Source of the DNA: Liolophura sinensis | Taxonomy: Eukaryota > Mollusca > Polyplacophora > Chitonida > Chitonidae | Assembly: GCF_032854445.1 (NCBI RefSeq) | Contig: NW_027018208.1 | Location: 1-57,337 of the forward strand | Length of the DNA stretch: 57,337 bases | Reading direction: 5' to 3' | Part shown: in pieces, positions 1 through 13,500 of the stretch | Numbering within the stretch: the stretch's first letter is position 1 | Layout of the letters: the number at the start of each line of letters is the position of its first letter | Notes under the pieces: generated by a model | What the model was told of the DNA's origin: nothing | Seen by the model: only the letters and a program-made list of their open reading frames with translations | Databases searched by the model: none | Made by a program: the position numbers and the translations under genes

Positions 1-1689
1 GTGCACGTGATTATGACATCAATGATCATTCAATTGTCACTACAGCAAAAAGTATTGGTCGGAGAGCAACGCGGTTTGCACCATTCGATTTCTCGTCACA
101 AAATACGTCGGATTAGCCTCTTACCAGCAGCACTGGAACAGTTTTTCCACTTTTGCATTTTTACCTGGTCTTTTGTTAATTGAAATCGGCTACACTGTAC
201 TCTGTACAATCGCGACTGGTCATTACTATATTCAACTTTTGACTATAAGTTATGTGCCCTTCGGTAGCCCAGAAGACCTGAAATTTTTGGGCTAAGCGCC
301 ATTTAACTCACCCAGCAATTGTGTTACTTTAAGTGCAAGACAATCTCAATGACTTTTTTTACGTGTAGAAAAACCACACCTTTTGTACATAAAAATGACA
401 AGGTATTTGATACAGTCTGCTGTAAAAAGTACAACTGACAACAGACCCACATGAATAAGGTGCCAAAAGATGCGGAATTGGGCCAGGCATTGGCAGCTGT
501 TGAAAATTGCAAATTTTCCTGGTTTCCCTGGAGTAAGAGCCGTTGCTACGCACGTAATTATGACATCAATGATCATTCAATTGTCACTACAGCCAAAAGT
601 ATTGGTCGAGGAGCAACGCGGTTTGCACCATACGATTTGTCGTCACAAAATACGTCGGATTAGCCTCTTACCAGCAGCACTGGAACAATTTTTCGAATTT
701 TGCATTTTTGCCTGGTGTTTTTGTTAATTGAAATCGGCTACACTGTACTATGTACCATCGCGACTGGTCATTACTATATTCAACTTTTGACTATAAGTTA
801 TGTGCCCTTCGGTAGCCCAGAAGAACTGAAATCTTTGGGCCAAGCCCATTTAACTCACCCAGCAATTGTCTTATTTCTAAGTCCAAGACAATCTCAATGT
901 CTTTATCTACGTGTAGAAAAACCACACCATTTGTACATAAAAAACACAAGGTACTTGATACAGTCTGCTGTAAAAAGTACAACTAAACACTGACCCACAT
1001 TTATAAGGTGCGAAAAGATGCGGAATTGGGCCAGGCATCGGCAGCTGTTAAAAAATTGCAAATATCCCTGGTTTCCATGGAGTTAGAGCCGTTGCTGGGC
1101 ACGTGATTATGACATCATTGAACATTGAATTGTCGCTACAGCCAAAAGTATTGGTCGGAGAGCAACGCGGTTTGCACCATTCGATTTCTCGTCACAAAAT
1201 ACGTCGGATTAGCCTCTTACCAGCAGCACTGGAACATTCTTTCCACTTTTGCATTTTGCCTGGTCTTTTTGTTAATTGAAATCGGCTACACTATACTCTG
1301 TACAATCGCGACTGGTCATTACTATTTTCAACTTTTGACTATAAGTTATGTGCCCTTCGGTAGCCCAGAAGACCTGAAATCTTTGGGCCAAGTCCATTTA
1401 ACTCACCCAGCAATTGTCTTATTTCTAAGTCCAAGACAATCTCAATGTCTTTATCTACGTGTAGAAGAACCAAACCATTTGTACATAATAAACACAAGGT
1501 ACTTGATACAGTCTGCTGTAAAAGTACAACTAAACACTGACCCACATTTATAAGGTGCCAAAAGATGCGGAATTGGGCCAGGCATCGGCAGCTGTTAAAA
1601 AATTGCAAATATCCCTTGTTTCCATGGAGTTAGAGCCGTTGCTGGGCACGTGATTATGACATCAATGATCATTGAATTGTCGCTACAGC
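1..1689. repeat. Satellite, subfamily A, left block (about 3 units)
   Basis: Tandem units of about 548 bp, the first cut by the window edge. Subfamily A is recognised by shared variants absent from subfamily B: TGTACTCTGTACAATCGCG where B has TGTAATGTGTACCATGGCG; GATTATGACATCAATGATCA where B has GATTGTGACTTCAATCATTA; GAGAGCAACGCGG where B has GAGAGCCACGCGG; and TCTACGTGTAG where B has TCTACATGTAG. No gene is seen. Open frames here start at TTG or GTG and are interrupted in sister copies, so they are not annotated as genes. Confidence 0.93.
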
Positions 1690-1975
1690 CAAAAGTATTG
1701 GTCGGAGAGCCACGCGGTTTGCACCATTCGATTTCTGGTCACAAAATACATCGGGTTAACGTTCTACCAAAAGCATTGGAACAATTTTTCCTCTTTTGGA
1801 TTTTTGCATGGTCATTTTGCTAATTGAAATCGGCTACACTGTAATGTGTACCATGGCGTCTGGTCATTATTATATTAAACATTTGGCTATAAGTTATGTG
1901 CCCTTCGGTAGCCCAGAAGACCTCAAATCTTTGGGCCAAGCCCATTTAACTCACCCAGCTATTTTCTTACTTCTA
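1690..1975. repeat. Subfamily B patch inside subfamily A (hybrid unit)
   Basis: Upstream sequence is A type up to ATCATTGAATTGTCGCTACAG. From GAGAGCCACGCGG onward it carries B markers: AAATACATCGGG, TGGATTTTTGC, TGTAATGTGTACCATGGCG and ATTAAACATTTGG. It then returns to A markers at AGTGCAAGACAATC and TCTACGTGTAG. The switch points lie between about 1685-1711 and about 1965-1990. The left junction is the same as at about 3880-3905, which identifies this patch as a duplicated piece of the main A/B boundary rather than an independent B insertion. Confidence 0.85.
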
Positions 1976-3882
1976 AGTGCAAGACAATCTCAATGTCTTT
2001 ATCTACGTGTAGAAAAACCACACTATTTGTACGTGAAAAACACAAGGTACTTGATACAGTCTGCTGTAAAATGTACAACTGAACACTGACCCACTTCAGT
2101 AAGCTGCCAAAAGATGCGGAATTGAGCCAGGCATCGGCAGCTGTTGAAAAATTGCAAATTTCCTGGTTTCCATGGAGTAAGAGACGTTGCTGTGCACGTG
2201 ATTATGACATCAATGATCATTCAATTGTCACTACAGCAAAAAGTATTGGTCGGAGAGCAACGCGGTTTGCACCATTCGATTTCTCGTCACAAAATACGTC
2301 GATTAGCCTCTTACCAGCAGCACTGGAACAGTTTTTTCCACTTTTGCATTTTTACCTGGTCTTTTTGTTAATTGAAATCGGCTACACTGTACTCTGTACA
2401 ATCGCGACTGGTCATTACTATATTCAACTTTTGACTATAAGTTATGTGCCCTTCGGTAGCCCAGAAGACCTGAAATCTTTGGGCTAAGCGCATTTAACTC
2501 ACCCAGCAATTGTGTTACTTTTAAGTGCAAGACAATCTCAATGACTTTTTTACGTGTAGAAAAACCACACCTTTTGTACATAAAAATGACAAGGTATTTG
2601 ATACAGTCTGCTGTAAAAAGTACAACTGACAACAGACCCACATGAATAAGGTGCCAAAAGATGCGGAATTGGGCCAGGCATTGGCAGCTGTTGAAAAATT
2701 GCAAATTTTCCTGGTTTCCCTGGAGTAAGAGCCGTTGCTACGCACGTAATTATGACATCAATGATCATTCAATTGTCACTACAGCCAAAAGTATTGGTCG
2801 GAGAGCAACGCGGTTTGCACCATTCGATTTGTCGTCACAAAATACGTCGGATTAGCCTCTTACCAGCAGCACTGGAACAATTTTTCGAATTTTGCATTTT
2901 TGCCTGGTGTTTTTGTTAATTGAAATCGGCTACACTGTACTATGTACCATCGCGACTGGTCATTACTATATTCAACTTTTGACTATAAGTTATGTGCCCT
3001 TCGGTAGCCCAGAAGAACTGAAATCTTTGGGCCAAGCCCATTTAACTCACCCAGCAATTGTCTTATTTCTAAGTCCAAGACAATCTCAATGTCTTTATCT
3101 ACGTGTAGAAAAACCACACCATTTGTACATAAAAAACACAAGGTACTTGATACAGTCTGCTGTAAAAAGTACAACTAAACACTGACCCACATTTATAAGG
3201 TGCGAAAAGATGCGGAATTGGGCCAGGCATCGGCAGCTGTTAAAAAATTGCAAATATCCCTGGTTTCCATGGAGTTAGAGCCGTTGCTGGGCACGTGATT
3301 ATGACATCATTGAACATTGAATTGTCGCTACAGCCAAAAGTATTGGTCGGAGAGCAACGCGGTTTGCACCATTCGATTTCTCGTCACAAAATACGTCGGA
3401 TTAGCCTCTTACCAGCAGCACTGGAACATTCTTTCCACTTTTGCATTTTTGCCTGGTCTTTTTGTTAATTGAAATCGGCTACACTATACTCTGTACAATC
3501 GCGACTGGTCATTACTATTTTCAACTTTTGACTATAAGTTATGTGCCCTTCGGTAGCCCAGAAGACCTGAAATCTTTGGGCCAAGTCCATTTAACTCACC
3601 CAGCAATTGTCTTATTTCTAAGTCCAAGACAATCTCAATGTCTTTATCTACGTGTAGAAGAACCAAACCATTTGTACATAATAAACACAAGGTACTTGAT
3701 ACAGTCTGCTGTAAAAGTACAACTAAACACTGACCCACATTTATAAGGTGCCAAAAGATGCGGAATTGGGCCAGGCATCGGCAGCTGTTAAAAAATTGCA
3801 AATATCCCTTGTTTCCATGGAGTTAGAGCCGTTGCTGGGCACGTGATTATGACATCAATGATCATTGAATTGTCGCTACAGC
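1976..3882. repeat. Satellite, subfamily A, second part of left block
   Basis: About three and a half units of subfamily A. Apart from the first roughly 215 bp (about 1976-2191), which has no counterpart in copy 1, it is the second copy of the 2.19 kb duplication. The units keep the 548-549 bp period and the A markers. Nothing resembling a gene is seen. Confidence 0.92.
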
Positions 3883-5397
3883 CAAAAGTATTGGTCGGAG
3901 AGCCACGCGGTTTGCACCATTCGATTTCTGGTCACAAAATACATCGGGTTAACGTTCTACCAAAAGCATTGGAACAATTTTTCCTCTTTTGGATTTTTGC
4001 ATGGTCATTTTGCTAATTGAAATCGGCTACACTGTAATGTGTACCATGGCGTCTGGTCATTATTATATTAAACATTTGGCTATAAGTTATGTGCCCTTCG
4101 GTAGCCCAGAAGACCTCAAATCTTTGGGCCAAGCCCATTTAACTCACCCAGCAATTTTCTTACTTCTAAGTCCAAGACAAACTCAATGTCTTTATCTACA
4201 TGTAGAAAAACAACACCATTTGTATATAGAAAACGAATGGTACTTGATACAGTCCGCTCTAAAAACTACAATTGAACACTCACCCACATCAAACAGGTGC
4301 CAAAAGATGTAGAAGTGTGCCAGGCATCGGCAGGTGTTGAAAAAAATGAAAATTTCCCTGGTTTCCACGGAGTACGAGCCGTTGCTGGGCACGTGATTGT
4401 GACTTCAATCATTATTTACACGTCGCTACACCCAAAAGTATTGGTCGGAGAGCCACACGGTTTGCACCATTCGATTTCTCGTCACAAAATACATCGGATT
4501 AAACTTTTACCAACAGCAATGGAACCATTTTTCCACTTTTGGATTTTTGCCTGGTCATTTTGCTAATTGAAATCGGCTACACTGCAATGTGTACTATGGC
4601 GACTGGTCATTACTATATTAAACCTTTGGCTATAAGTTATGTGCTCTACGGAAGCCCAGAGGACCTGAAATCTTTGGGCCAAGCCCATTTAACTCACCCA
4701 GCAAATTTTCTTACTTCTAAGTCCAAGAAAAACGCAATGTCTTTATCTACATGTAGAAAAACAACACCATTTGTATATAGAAAACGAATAGTACTTGATA
4801 CAGTCCGCTCTAAAAACTACATTTGAACACTCACCCACATCAAACAGGTGCCAAAACATGCGGAAGTGTGCCAGGCATCGGCAGGTGTTGAAAAAATTGA
4901 AAATTTCTCTGGTTTCCAAGGAGTACGAGCCGTTGCTGGGCACGTGATTGTGACTTCAATCATTATTTACACGTCGCTACAGCCAAAAGTATTAGTCGGA
5001 GAGCCACGCGGTTTGCACCTTTCGATTTCTCGTCACAAAATACATCGGATTAAAGTTTTACCAACAGCATTGGAACAATTTTTCCACTTTTGGATTTTTG
5101 CATGGTCATTTTGCTAATTGAAATTGGCTACACTGCAATGTGTACCATGGCGACCGGTCATTACTATATTAAACTTTTGGCTACAAGTTATGTGCTCTTC
5201 GGTAGCCCAGAAGACCTCAAATCTTTGGGCCAATCCCATTTAACTCACCCAGCTATTTTCTTACTTCTAAGTCCAAGACAAACTCAATGTCTTTATCTAC
5301 ATGTAGAAAAACAACACCATTTGTATATAGAAAACGAATGGTACTTGATACAGTCTGCTCTAAAAACTACAATTGAACACTCACCCACATCAAACAG

Positions 5398-7573
5398 GTG
5401 CCAAAACATGTGGAAGTGTGCCAGGCATCGGCAGGTGTTGAAAAAATTGCAAATTTCCCTGGTTTCCAAGGAGTACAAGCCGTTGCTGGGCACGTGATTG
5501 TGACTTCAATCATTATTTACACGTCGCTACAGCCAAAAGTATTGGTCGGAGAGCCACGCGGTTTGCACCATTCGAGTTCTCGTCACAAAATACATCGGGT
5601 TAACGTTTTACCAAAAGCATTGGAACAATTTTTCCACTTTTGGATTTTTGCCTGGTCATTTTGCTAATTAAAATCGGCTACACTGTAATGTGTACCATGG
5701 CGTCTGGTCATTATTATATTAAACATTTGGCTATAAGTTATGTGCCCTTCGGTAGCCCAGAAGACCTCAAATCTTTGGGCCAAGCCCATTTAACTCACCC
5801 AGCAATTTTCTTACTTCTAAGTCCAAGACAATCTCAATGTTTTTATCTACATGTAGAAAAACAACACCATTTGTATATAGAAAACGAATGGTACTTGATA
5901 CAGTCCGCTCTAAAAACTACAATTGAACACTCACCCACATCAAACATGCGGAGGTGTGACAGGCATCGGCAGGTGTTGAAAAAATTGCAAATTTCTCTGG
6001 TTTCCAAGGAGTACAAGCCGTTGCTGGGCACGTGATTGTGACTTCAATCATTATTTACACGTCGCTACAGCCAAAAGTATTGGTCGGAGAGCCACGCGGT
6101 TTGTACCATTCGATTTCTCGCCACAAAATACATCGGATTAGATATTTACCAACAGCATTGGAACAGTTTTTCCACTTTTGGATTTTTGCCTGGTCATTTT
6201 GCTAATTGAAATCGGCTACACTGTAATGTGTACCATGGCGACTGGTCATTACTATATTAAACTTTTGGCTACAAGTTATGTGCTCTTCGGTAGCCCAGAA
6301 GACCTCAAATCTTTGGGCCAAGCCCATTTAACTCACCCAGCAATTTTCTTACTTCTATGTCCAAGAAAAACTCAATGTCTTTGTCTACATGTAGAAAAAC
6401 AACACCATTTGTATATAGAAAACGAATGGTACTTGATACAGTCTGCTCTAAAAACTACAATTGAACACTCACCCACATCAAACAGGTGCCAAAACATGTG
6501 GAAGTGTGCCAGGCATCGGCAGGTGTTGAAAAAATTGCAAATTTCCCTGGTTTCCAAGGAGTACAAGCCGTTGCTGGGCACGTGATTGTGACTTCAATCA
6601 TTATTTACACGTCGCTACAGCCAAAAGTATTGGTCGGAGAGCCACGCGGTTTGCACCATTCGAGTTCTCGTCACAAAATACATCGGGTTAACGTTTTACC
6701 AAAAGCATTGGAACAATTTTTCCACTTTTGGATTTTTGCCTGATCATTTTGCTAATTAAAATCGGCTACACTGTAATGTGTACCATGGCGTCTGGTCATT
6801 ATTATATTAAACATTTGGCTATAAGTTATGTGCCCTTCGGTAGCCCAGAAGACCTCAAATCTTTGGGCCAAGCCCATTTAACTCACCCAGCAATTTTCTT
6901 ACTTCTAAGTCCAAGACAATCTCAATGTTTTTATCTACATGTAGAAAAACAACACCATTTGTATATAGAAAACGAATGGTACTTGATACAGTCCGCTCTA
7001 AAAACTACAATTGAACACTCACCCACATCAAACATGCGGAGGTGTGACAGGCATCGGCAGGTGTTGAAAAAATTGCAAATTTGTCTGGTTTCCAAGGAGT
7101 ACAAGCCGTTGCTGGGCACGTGATTGTGACTTCAATCATTATTTACACGTCGCTACAGCCAAAAGTATTGGTCGGAGAGCCACGCGGTTTGTACCATTCG
7201 ATTTCTCGCCACAAAATACATCGGATTAGATATTTACCAACAGCATTGGAACAGTTTTTCCACTTTTGGATTTTTGCCTGGTCATTTTGCTAATTGAAAT
7301 CGGCTACACTGTAATGTGTACCATGGCGACTGGTCATTACTATATTAAACTTTTGGCTACAAGTTATGTGCTCTTCGGTAGCCCAGAAGACCTCAAATCT
7401 TTGGGCCAAGCCCATTTAACTCACCCAGCAATTTTCTTACTTCTATGTCCAAGAAAAACTCAATGTCTTTGTCTACATGTAGAAAAACAACACCATTTGT
7501 ATATAGAAAACGAATGGTACTTGATACAGTCCGCTCTAAAAACTACAATTGAACACTCACCCACATCAAACAG
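5398..7573. repeat. Two-unit higher-order repeat, 1088 bp, two copies
   Basis: About 5398-6485 repeats at 6486-7573 with a constant offset of 1088 bp (one 538-bp unit plus one 550-bp unit). Both copies share an 11-bp deletion leaving ACATCAAACATGCGGAGGTG at about 5937 and 7025, the GTTCTCGTCAC variant near 5577 and 6665, and the GCCTATGTCC-like variant CTTCTATGTCC in the longer unit. Copy 2 has its own change, TGATCATTTTGC for TGGTCATTTTGC, at 6741. Confidence 0.85.
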
Positions 7574-10500
7574 GTGCCAAAAGATGCGGAAGTGTGCCAG
7601 GCATCGGCAGGTATTGAAATAATAGCAAATTTCCCTTGTTTCCAAGGAGTACGAGCCGTTGCTGGGAACGTGATTGTGACTTCAATCATTATTTACACGT
7701 CGCTACAGCCAAAAGTATTGGTCGGAGAGCCACGCGGTTTGCACCATTCGATTTCTCGTCACAAAATACATCGGTTTAAACTGTTGCCAACAGCATTGGA
7801 ACAATTTTTCCACTTTTGGATTTTTGCCTGGTCATTTTGCTAATTGAAATCGGCTACACTGCAATGTGTACCATGGCGACTGGTCATTACTATATTAAAC
7901 TTTTGGCTACAAGTTATGTGCTCTTCGGTAGCCCAGAAGACCTGAAATCTTTGGGCCAAGCCCATTTAACTCACCCAGCAATTTTCTTACTTCTAAGTCC
8001 AAGAAAATCTCAATGTCTTTATCTACATGTAGAAAAACAACACCATTTGTATATAGAAAACGAATGGTACTTGATACAGTCTGCTCTAAAAACTACAATT
8101 GAACACTCACCCACATCAAACAGGTGCCAAAAGATGCGGAAGTGTGCCAGGCATCGGCAGGTGTTGAAAAGATTGAAAATTTTCCTGGTTTCCAAGGAGT
8201 ACAAGCCGTTGCTGGGCACGTGATTGTGACTTTAATCATTATTTACACGTCGCTACAGCCAAAAGTATTGGTCGGAGAGCCACGCGGTTTGCACCATTCG
8301 ATTTCTCGTCACAAAATACATCCGATTAAATTTTTACCAACAGCATTGGAACAATTGTTCCACTTTTGGATTTTTGCATGGTCATTTTGCTAATTGAAAT
8401 CGGCTACACTGTAATGTGTACCATGGCGACTGGTCATTATTATATTAAACATTTGGCTATAAGTTATGTGCCCTTTGGTAGCCCAGAAGACCTCAAATCT
8501 TTGGGCCAAGCCCATTTAACTCACCCAGCAATTTTCTTACTTCTAAGTCCAAGAAAAACTCAATGTCTTTATCTACATGTAGAAAAACAACACCATTTGT
8601 ATATAGAAAACGAATGGTACTTGATACAGTCCGCTCTAAAAACTACAATTGAACACTCACCCACATCAAACAGGTGCCAAAACATGCGGAAGTGTGCCAG
8701 GCATCGGCAGGTGTTGAAAAACTTGCAAATTTGTCTGGTTTCCAAGGAGTACGAGCCGTTGCTGGGCACGTGATTGTGACTTCAATCATTATTTACACGT
8801 CGCTACAGCCAAAAGTATTGGTCGGAGAGCCACGCGATTTGCACCATTCGATTTCTCGTCACAAAATACATCGGGTTAGCCTTTTACCAACAGCATTGGA
8901 ACAATTTTCCCACTTTTGGATTTTTGCCTGGTCATTTTGCTAATTCAAATCGGCTACACTGTAATGTGTACCATGGCGTCTGGTCATTATTATATTAAAC
9001 ATTTGGCTATAAGTTATGTGCCCTTCGGTAGCCCAGAAGACCTCAAATCTTTGGGCCAAGCCCATTTAACTCACCCAGCAATTTTCTTACTTCTAAGTCC
9101 AAGACAATCTTAATGATTTTATCTACATGTAGAAAAACAACACCATTTGTATATAGAAAACGAATGGTACTTGATACAGTCCGCTCTAAAAACTACAATT
9201 GAACACTCACCCACATCAAACAGGTGGCAAACATGCGGAGGTGTGACAGGCATCGGCAGGTGTTGAAAAAATTGCAAATTTCTCTGGTTTCCAAGGAGTA
9301 CAAGCCGTTGCTGGGCACGTGATTGTGACTTCAATCATTATTTACACGTCGCTACAGCCAAAAGTATTGGTCGGAGAGCAACGCGGTTTGTACCATTCGA
9401 TTTCTCGCCACAAAATACATCGGATTAGATATTTACCAACAGCATTTGAACAGTTTTTCCACTTTTGGATTTTTGCCTGGTCATTTTGCTAATTGAAATC
9501 GGCTACACTGTAATGTGTACCATGGCGACTGGTCATTACTATATTAAACTTTTGGCTACAAGTTATGTGCTCTTCGGTAGCCCAGAAGACCTCAAATCTT
9601 TGGGCCAAGCCCATTTAACTCACCCAGCAATTTTCTTACTTCTATGTCCAAGAAAAACTCAATGTCTTTGTCTACATGTAGAAAAACAACACCATTTGTA
9701 TATAGAAAACGAATGGTACTTGATACAGTCCGCTCTAAAAACTACAATTGAACACTCACCCACATCAAACAGGTGCCAAAAGATGCGGAAGTGTGCCAGG
9801 CATCGGCAGGTATTGAAATAATAGCAAATTTCCCTTGTTTCCAAGGAGTACGAGCCGTTGCTGGGAACGTGATTGTGACTTCAATCATTATTTACACGTC
9901 GCTACAGCCAAAAGTATTGGTCGGAGAGCCACGCGGTTTGCACCATTCGATTTCTCGTCACAAAATACATCGGTTTAAACTGTTGCCAACAGCATTGGAA
10001 CAATTTTTCCACTTTTGGATTTTTGCCTGGTCATTTTGCTAATTGAAATCGGCTACACTGCAATGTGTACCATGGCGACTGGTCATTACTATATTAAACT
10101 TTTGGCTACAAGTTATGTGCTCTTCGGTAGCCCAGAAGACCTGAAATCTTTGGGCCAAGCCCATTTAACTCACCCAGCAATTTTCTTACTTCTAAGTCCA
10201 AGAAAATCTCAATGTCTTTATCTACATGTAGAAAAACAACACCATTTGTATATAGAAAACGAATGGTACTTGATACAGTCTGCTCTAAAAACTACAATTG
10301 AACACTCACCCACATCAAACAGGTGCCAAAAGATGCGGAAGTGTGCCAGGCATCGGCAGGTGTTGAAAAGATTGAAAATTTTCCTGGTTTCCAAGGAGTA
10401 CAAGCCGTTGCTGGGCACGTGATTGTGACTTTAATCATTATTTACACGTCGCTACAGCCAAAAGTATTGGTCGGAGAGCCACGCGGTTTGCACCATTCGA

Positions 10501-13500
10501 TTTCTCGTCACAAAATACATCCGATTAAATTTTTACCAACAGCATTGGAACAATTGTTCCACTTTTGGATTTTTGCATGATCATTTTGCTAATTGAAATC
10601 GGCTACACTGTAATGTGTACCATGGCGACTGGTCATTATTATATTAAACATTTGGCTATAAGTTATGTGCCCTTCGGTAGCCCAGAAGACCTCAAATCTT
10701 TGGGCCAAGCCCATTTAACTCACCCAGCAATTTTCTTACTTCTAAGTCCAAGAAAATCTCAATGTCTTTATCTACATGTAGAAAAACAACACCATTTGTA
10801 TATAGAAAACGAATGGTACTTGATACAGTCTGCTCTAAAAACTACAGTTGAACACTCACCCACATCAAACAGGTGCCAAAACATGCGGAAGTGTGCCAGG
10901 CATCGGCAGGTGTTGAAAAGTTTGAAAATTTTCCTGGTTTCCAAGGAGTACAAGCCGTTGCTGGGCAAGTGATTGTGACTTTAATCATTATTTACACGTC
11001 GCTACAGCCAAAAGTATTGGTCGGAGAGCCACGCGGTTTGCACCATTCGATTTCTCGTCACAAAATACATCCGATTAAATTTTTACCAACAGCATTGGAA
11101 CAATTGTTCCACTTTTGGATTTTTGCATGGTCATTTTGCTAATTGAAATCGGCTACACTGTAATGTGTACCATGGCGACTGGTCATTATTATATTAAACA
11201 TTTGGCTATAAGTTATGTGCCCTTCGGTAGCCCAGAAGACCTCAAATCTTTGGGCCAAGCCCATTTAACTCACCCAGCAATTTTCTTACTTCTAAGTCCA
11301 AGAAAAACTCAATGTCTTTATCTACATGTAGAAAAACAACACCATTTGTATATAGAAAACGAATGGTACTTGATACAGTCCGCTCTAAAAACTACAATTG
11401 AACACTCACCCACATCAAACAGGTGCCAAAACATGCGGAAGTGTGCCAGGCATCGGCAGGTGTTGAAAAACTTGCAAATTTGTCTGGTTTCCAAGGAGTA
11501 CGAGCCGTTGCTGGGCACGTGATTGTGACTTCAATCATTATTTACACGTCGCTACAGCCAAAAGTATTGGTCGGAGAGCCACGCGATTTGCACCATTCGA
11601 TTTCTCGTCACAAAATACATCGGGTTAGCCTTTTACCAACAGCATTGGAACAATTTTCCCACTTTTGGATTTTTGCATGGTCATTTTGCTAATTGAAATC
11701 GGCTACACTGTAATGTGTACCATGGCGTCTTGTCATTATTATATTAAACATTTGGCTCTAAGTTATGTGCCCTTCGGTAGCCCAGAAGACCTCAAATCTT
11801 TGGGCCAATCCCATTTAACTCACCCAGCTATTTTCTTACTTCTAAGTCCAAGACAAACTCAATGTCTTTATCTACATGTAGAAAAACAACACCATTTGTA
11901 TATAGAAAACGAATGGTACTTGATACAGTCCGCTCTAAAAACTACAATTGAACACTCACCCACATCAAACAGGTGCCAAAACATGCGGAAGTGTGCCAGG
12001 CATCGGCAGGTGTTGAAAAAATTGCAAATTTCCCTGGTTTCCAAGGAGTACAAGCCGTTGCTGGGCACGTGATTGTGACTTCAATCATTATTTACACGTC
12101 GCTACAGCCAAAAGTATTGGTCGGAGAGCCACGCGGTTTGCACCATTCGAGTTCTCGTCACAAAATACATCGGGTTAACGTTTTACCAAAAGCATTGGAA
12201 CAATTTTTCCACTTTTGGATTTTTGCCTGGTCATTTTGCTAATTAAAATCGGCTACACTGTAATGTGTACCATGGCGTCTGGTCATTATTATATTAAACA
12301 TTTGGCTATAAGTTATGTGCCCTTCGGTAGCCCAGAAGACCTGAAATCTTTGGGCCAAGCCCATTTAACTCACCCAGCAATTTTCTTACTTCTAAGTCCA
12401 AGACAATCTTAATGTTTTTATCTACATGTAGAAAAACAACACCATTTTGTATATAGAAAACGAATGGTACTTGATACAGTCCGCTCTAAAAACTACAATT
12501 GAACACTCACCCACATCAAACAGGTGGCAAACATGCGGAGGTGTGACAGGCATCGGCAGGTGTTGAAAAAATTGCAAATTTCTCTGGTTTCCAAGGAGTA
12601 CAAGCCGTTGCTGGGCACGTGATTGTGACTTCAATCATTATTTACACGTCGCTACAGCCAAAAGTATTGGTCGGAGAGCCACGCGGTTTGTACCATTCGA
12701 TTTCTCGCCACAAAATACATCGGATTAGATATTTACCAACAGCATTGGAACAGTTTTTCCACTTTTGGATTTTTGCCTGGTCATTTTGCTAATTGAAATC
12801 GGCTACACTGTAATGTGTACCATGGCGACTGGTCATTACTATATTAAACTTTTGGCTACAAGTTATGTGCTCTTCGGTAGCCCAGAAGACCTCAAATCTT
12901 TGGGCCAAGCCCATTTAACTCACCCAGCAATTTTCTTACTTCTATGTCCAAGAAAAACTCAATGTCTTTGTCTACATGTAGAAAAACAACACCATTTGTA
13001 TATAGAAAACGAATGGTACTTGATACAGTCCGCTCTAAAAACTACAATTGAACACTCACCCACATCAAACAGGTGCCAAAAGATGCGGAAGTGTGCCAGG
13101 CATCGGCAGGTATTGAAATGATAGCAAATTTCCCTTGTTTCCAAGGAGTACGAGCCGTTGCTGGGAACGTGATTGTGACTTCAATCATTATTTACACGTC
13201 GCTACAGCCAAAAGTATTGGTCGGAGAGCCACGCGGTTTGCACCATTCGATTTCTCGTCACAAAATACATCGGTTTAAACTGTTGCCAACAGCATTGGAA
13301 CAATTTTTCCACTTTTGGATTTTTGCCTGGTCATTTTGCTAATTGAAATCGGCTACACTGCAATGTGTACCATGGCGACTGGTCATTACTATATTAAACT
13401 TTTGGCTACAAGTTATGTGCTCTTCGGTAGCCCAGAAGACCTGAAATCTTTGGGCCAAGCCCATTTAACTCACCCAGCAATTTTCTTACTTCTAAGTCCA

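Larger units (their letters stand above)
1..4165. repeat. 2.19 kb tandem duplication of four satellite units
   Basis: Positions 1 to about 1970 recur at about 2192-4165 with an offset of 2191-2193 bp, the small drift coming from single-base indels. Shared private variants include GATTTCTGGTCAC (1728 and 3921), TTTTTCCTCTTTTGG (1785 and 3978) and the 'TTGAACATTGAATTG' form near 1117 and 3309. The copies part company near 1960-1980: copy 1 turns into subfamily A sequence (TCTACGTGTAG), while copy 2 stays in subfamily B (TCTACATGTAG). The duplicated block therefore contains the A-to-B boundary itself. Confidence 0.88.

Noticed and set aside
8301-8310. Possible RNA polymerase III B box (CATTCGATTTC) in each unit, suggesting a tRNA- or 5S-derived satellite.
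   Set aside because: It deviates from the GGTTCGANTCC consensus at several bases. No matching A box at proper spacing, cloverleaf or T-rich terminator was found.
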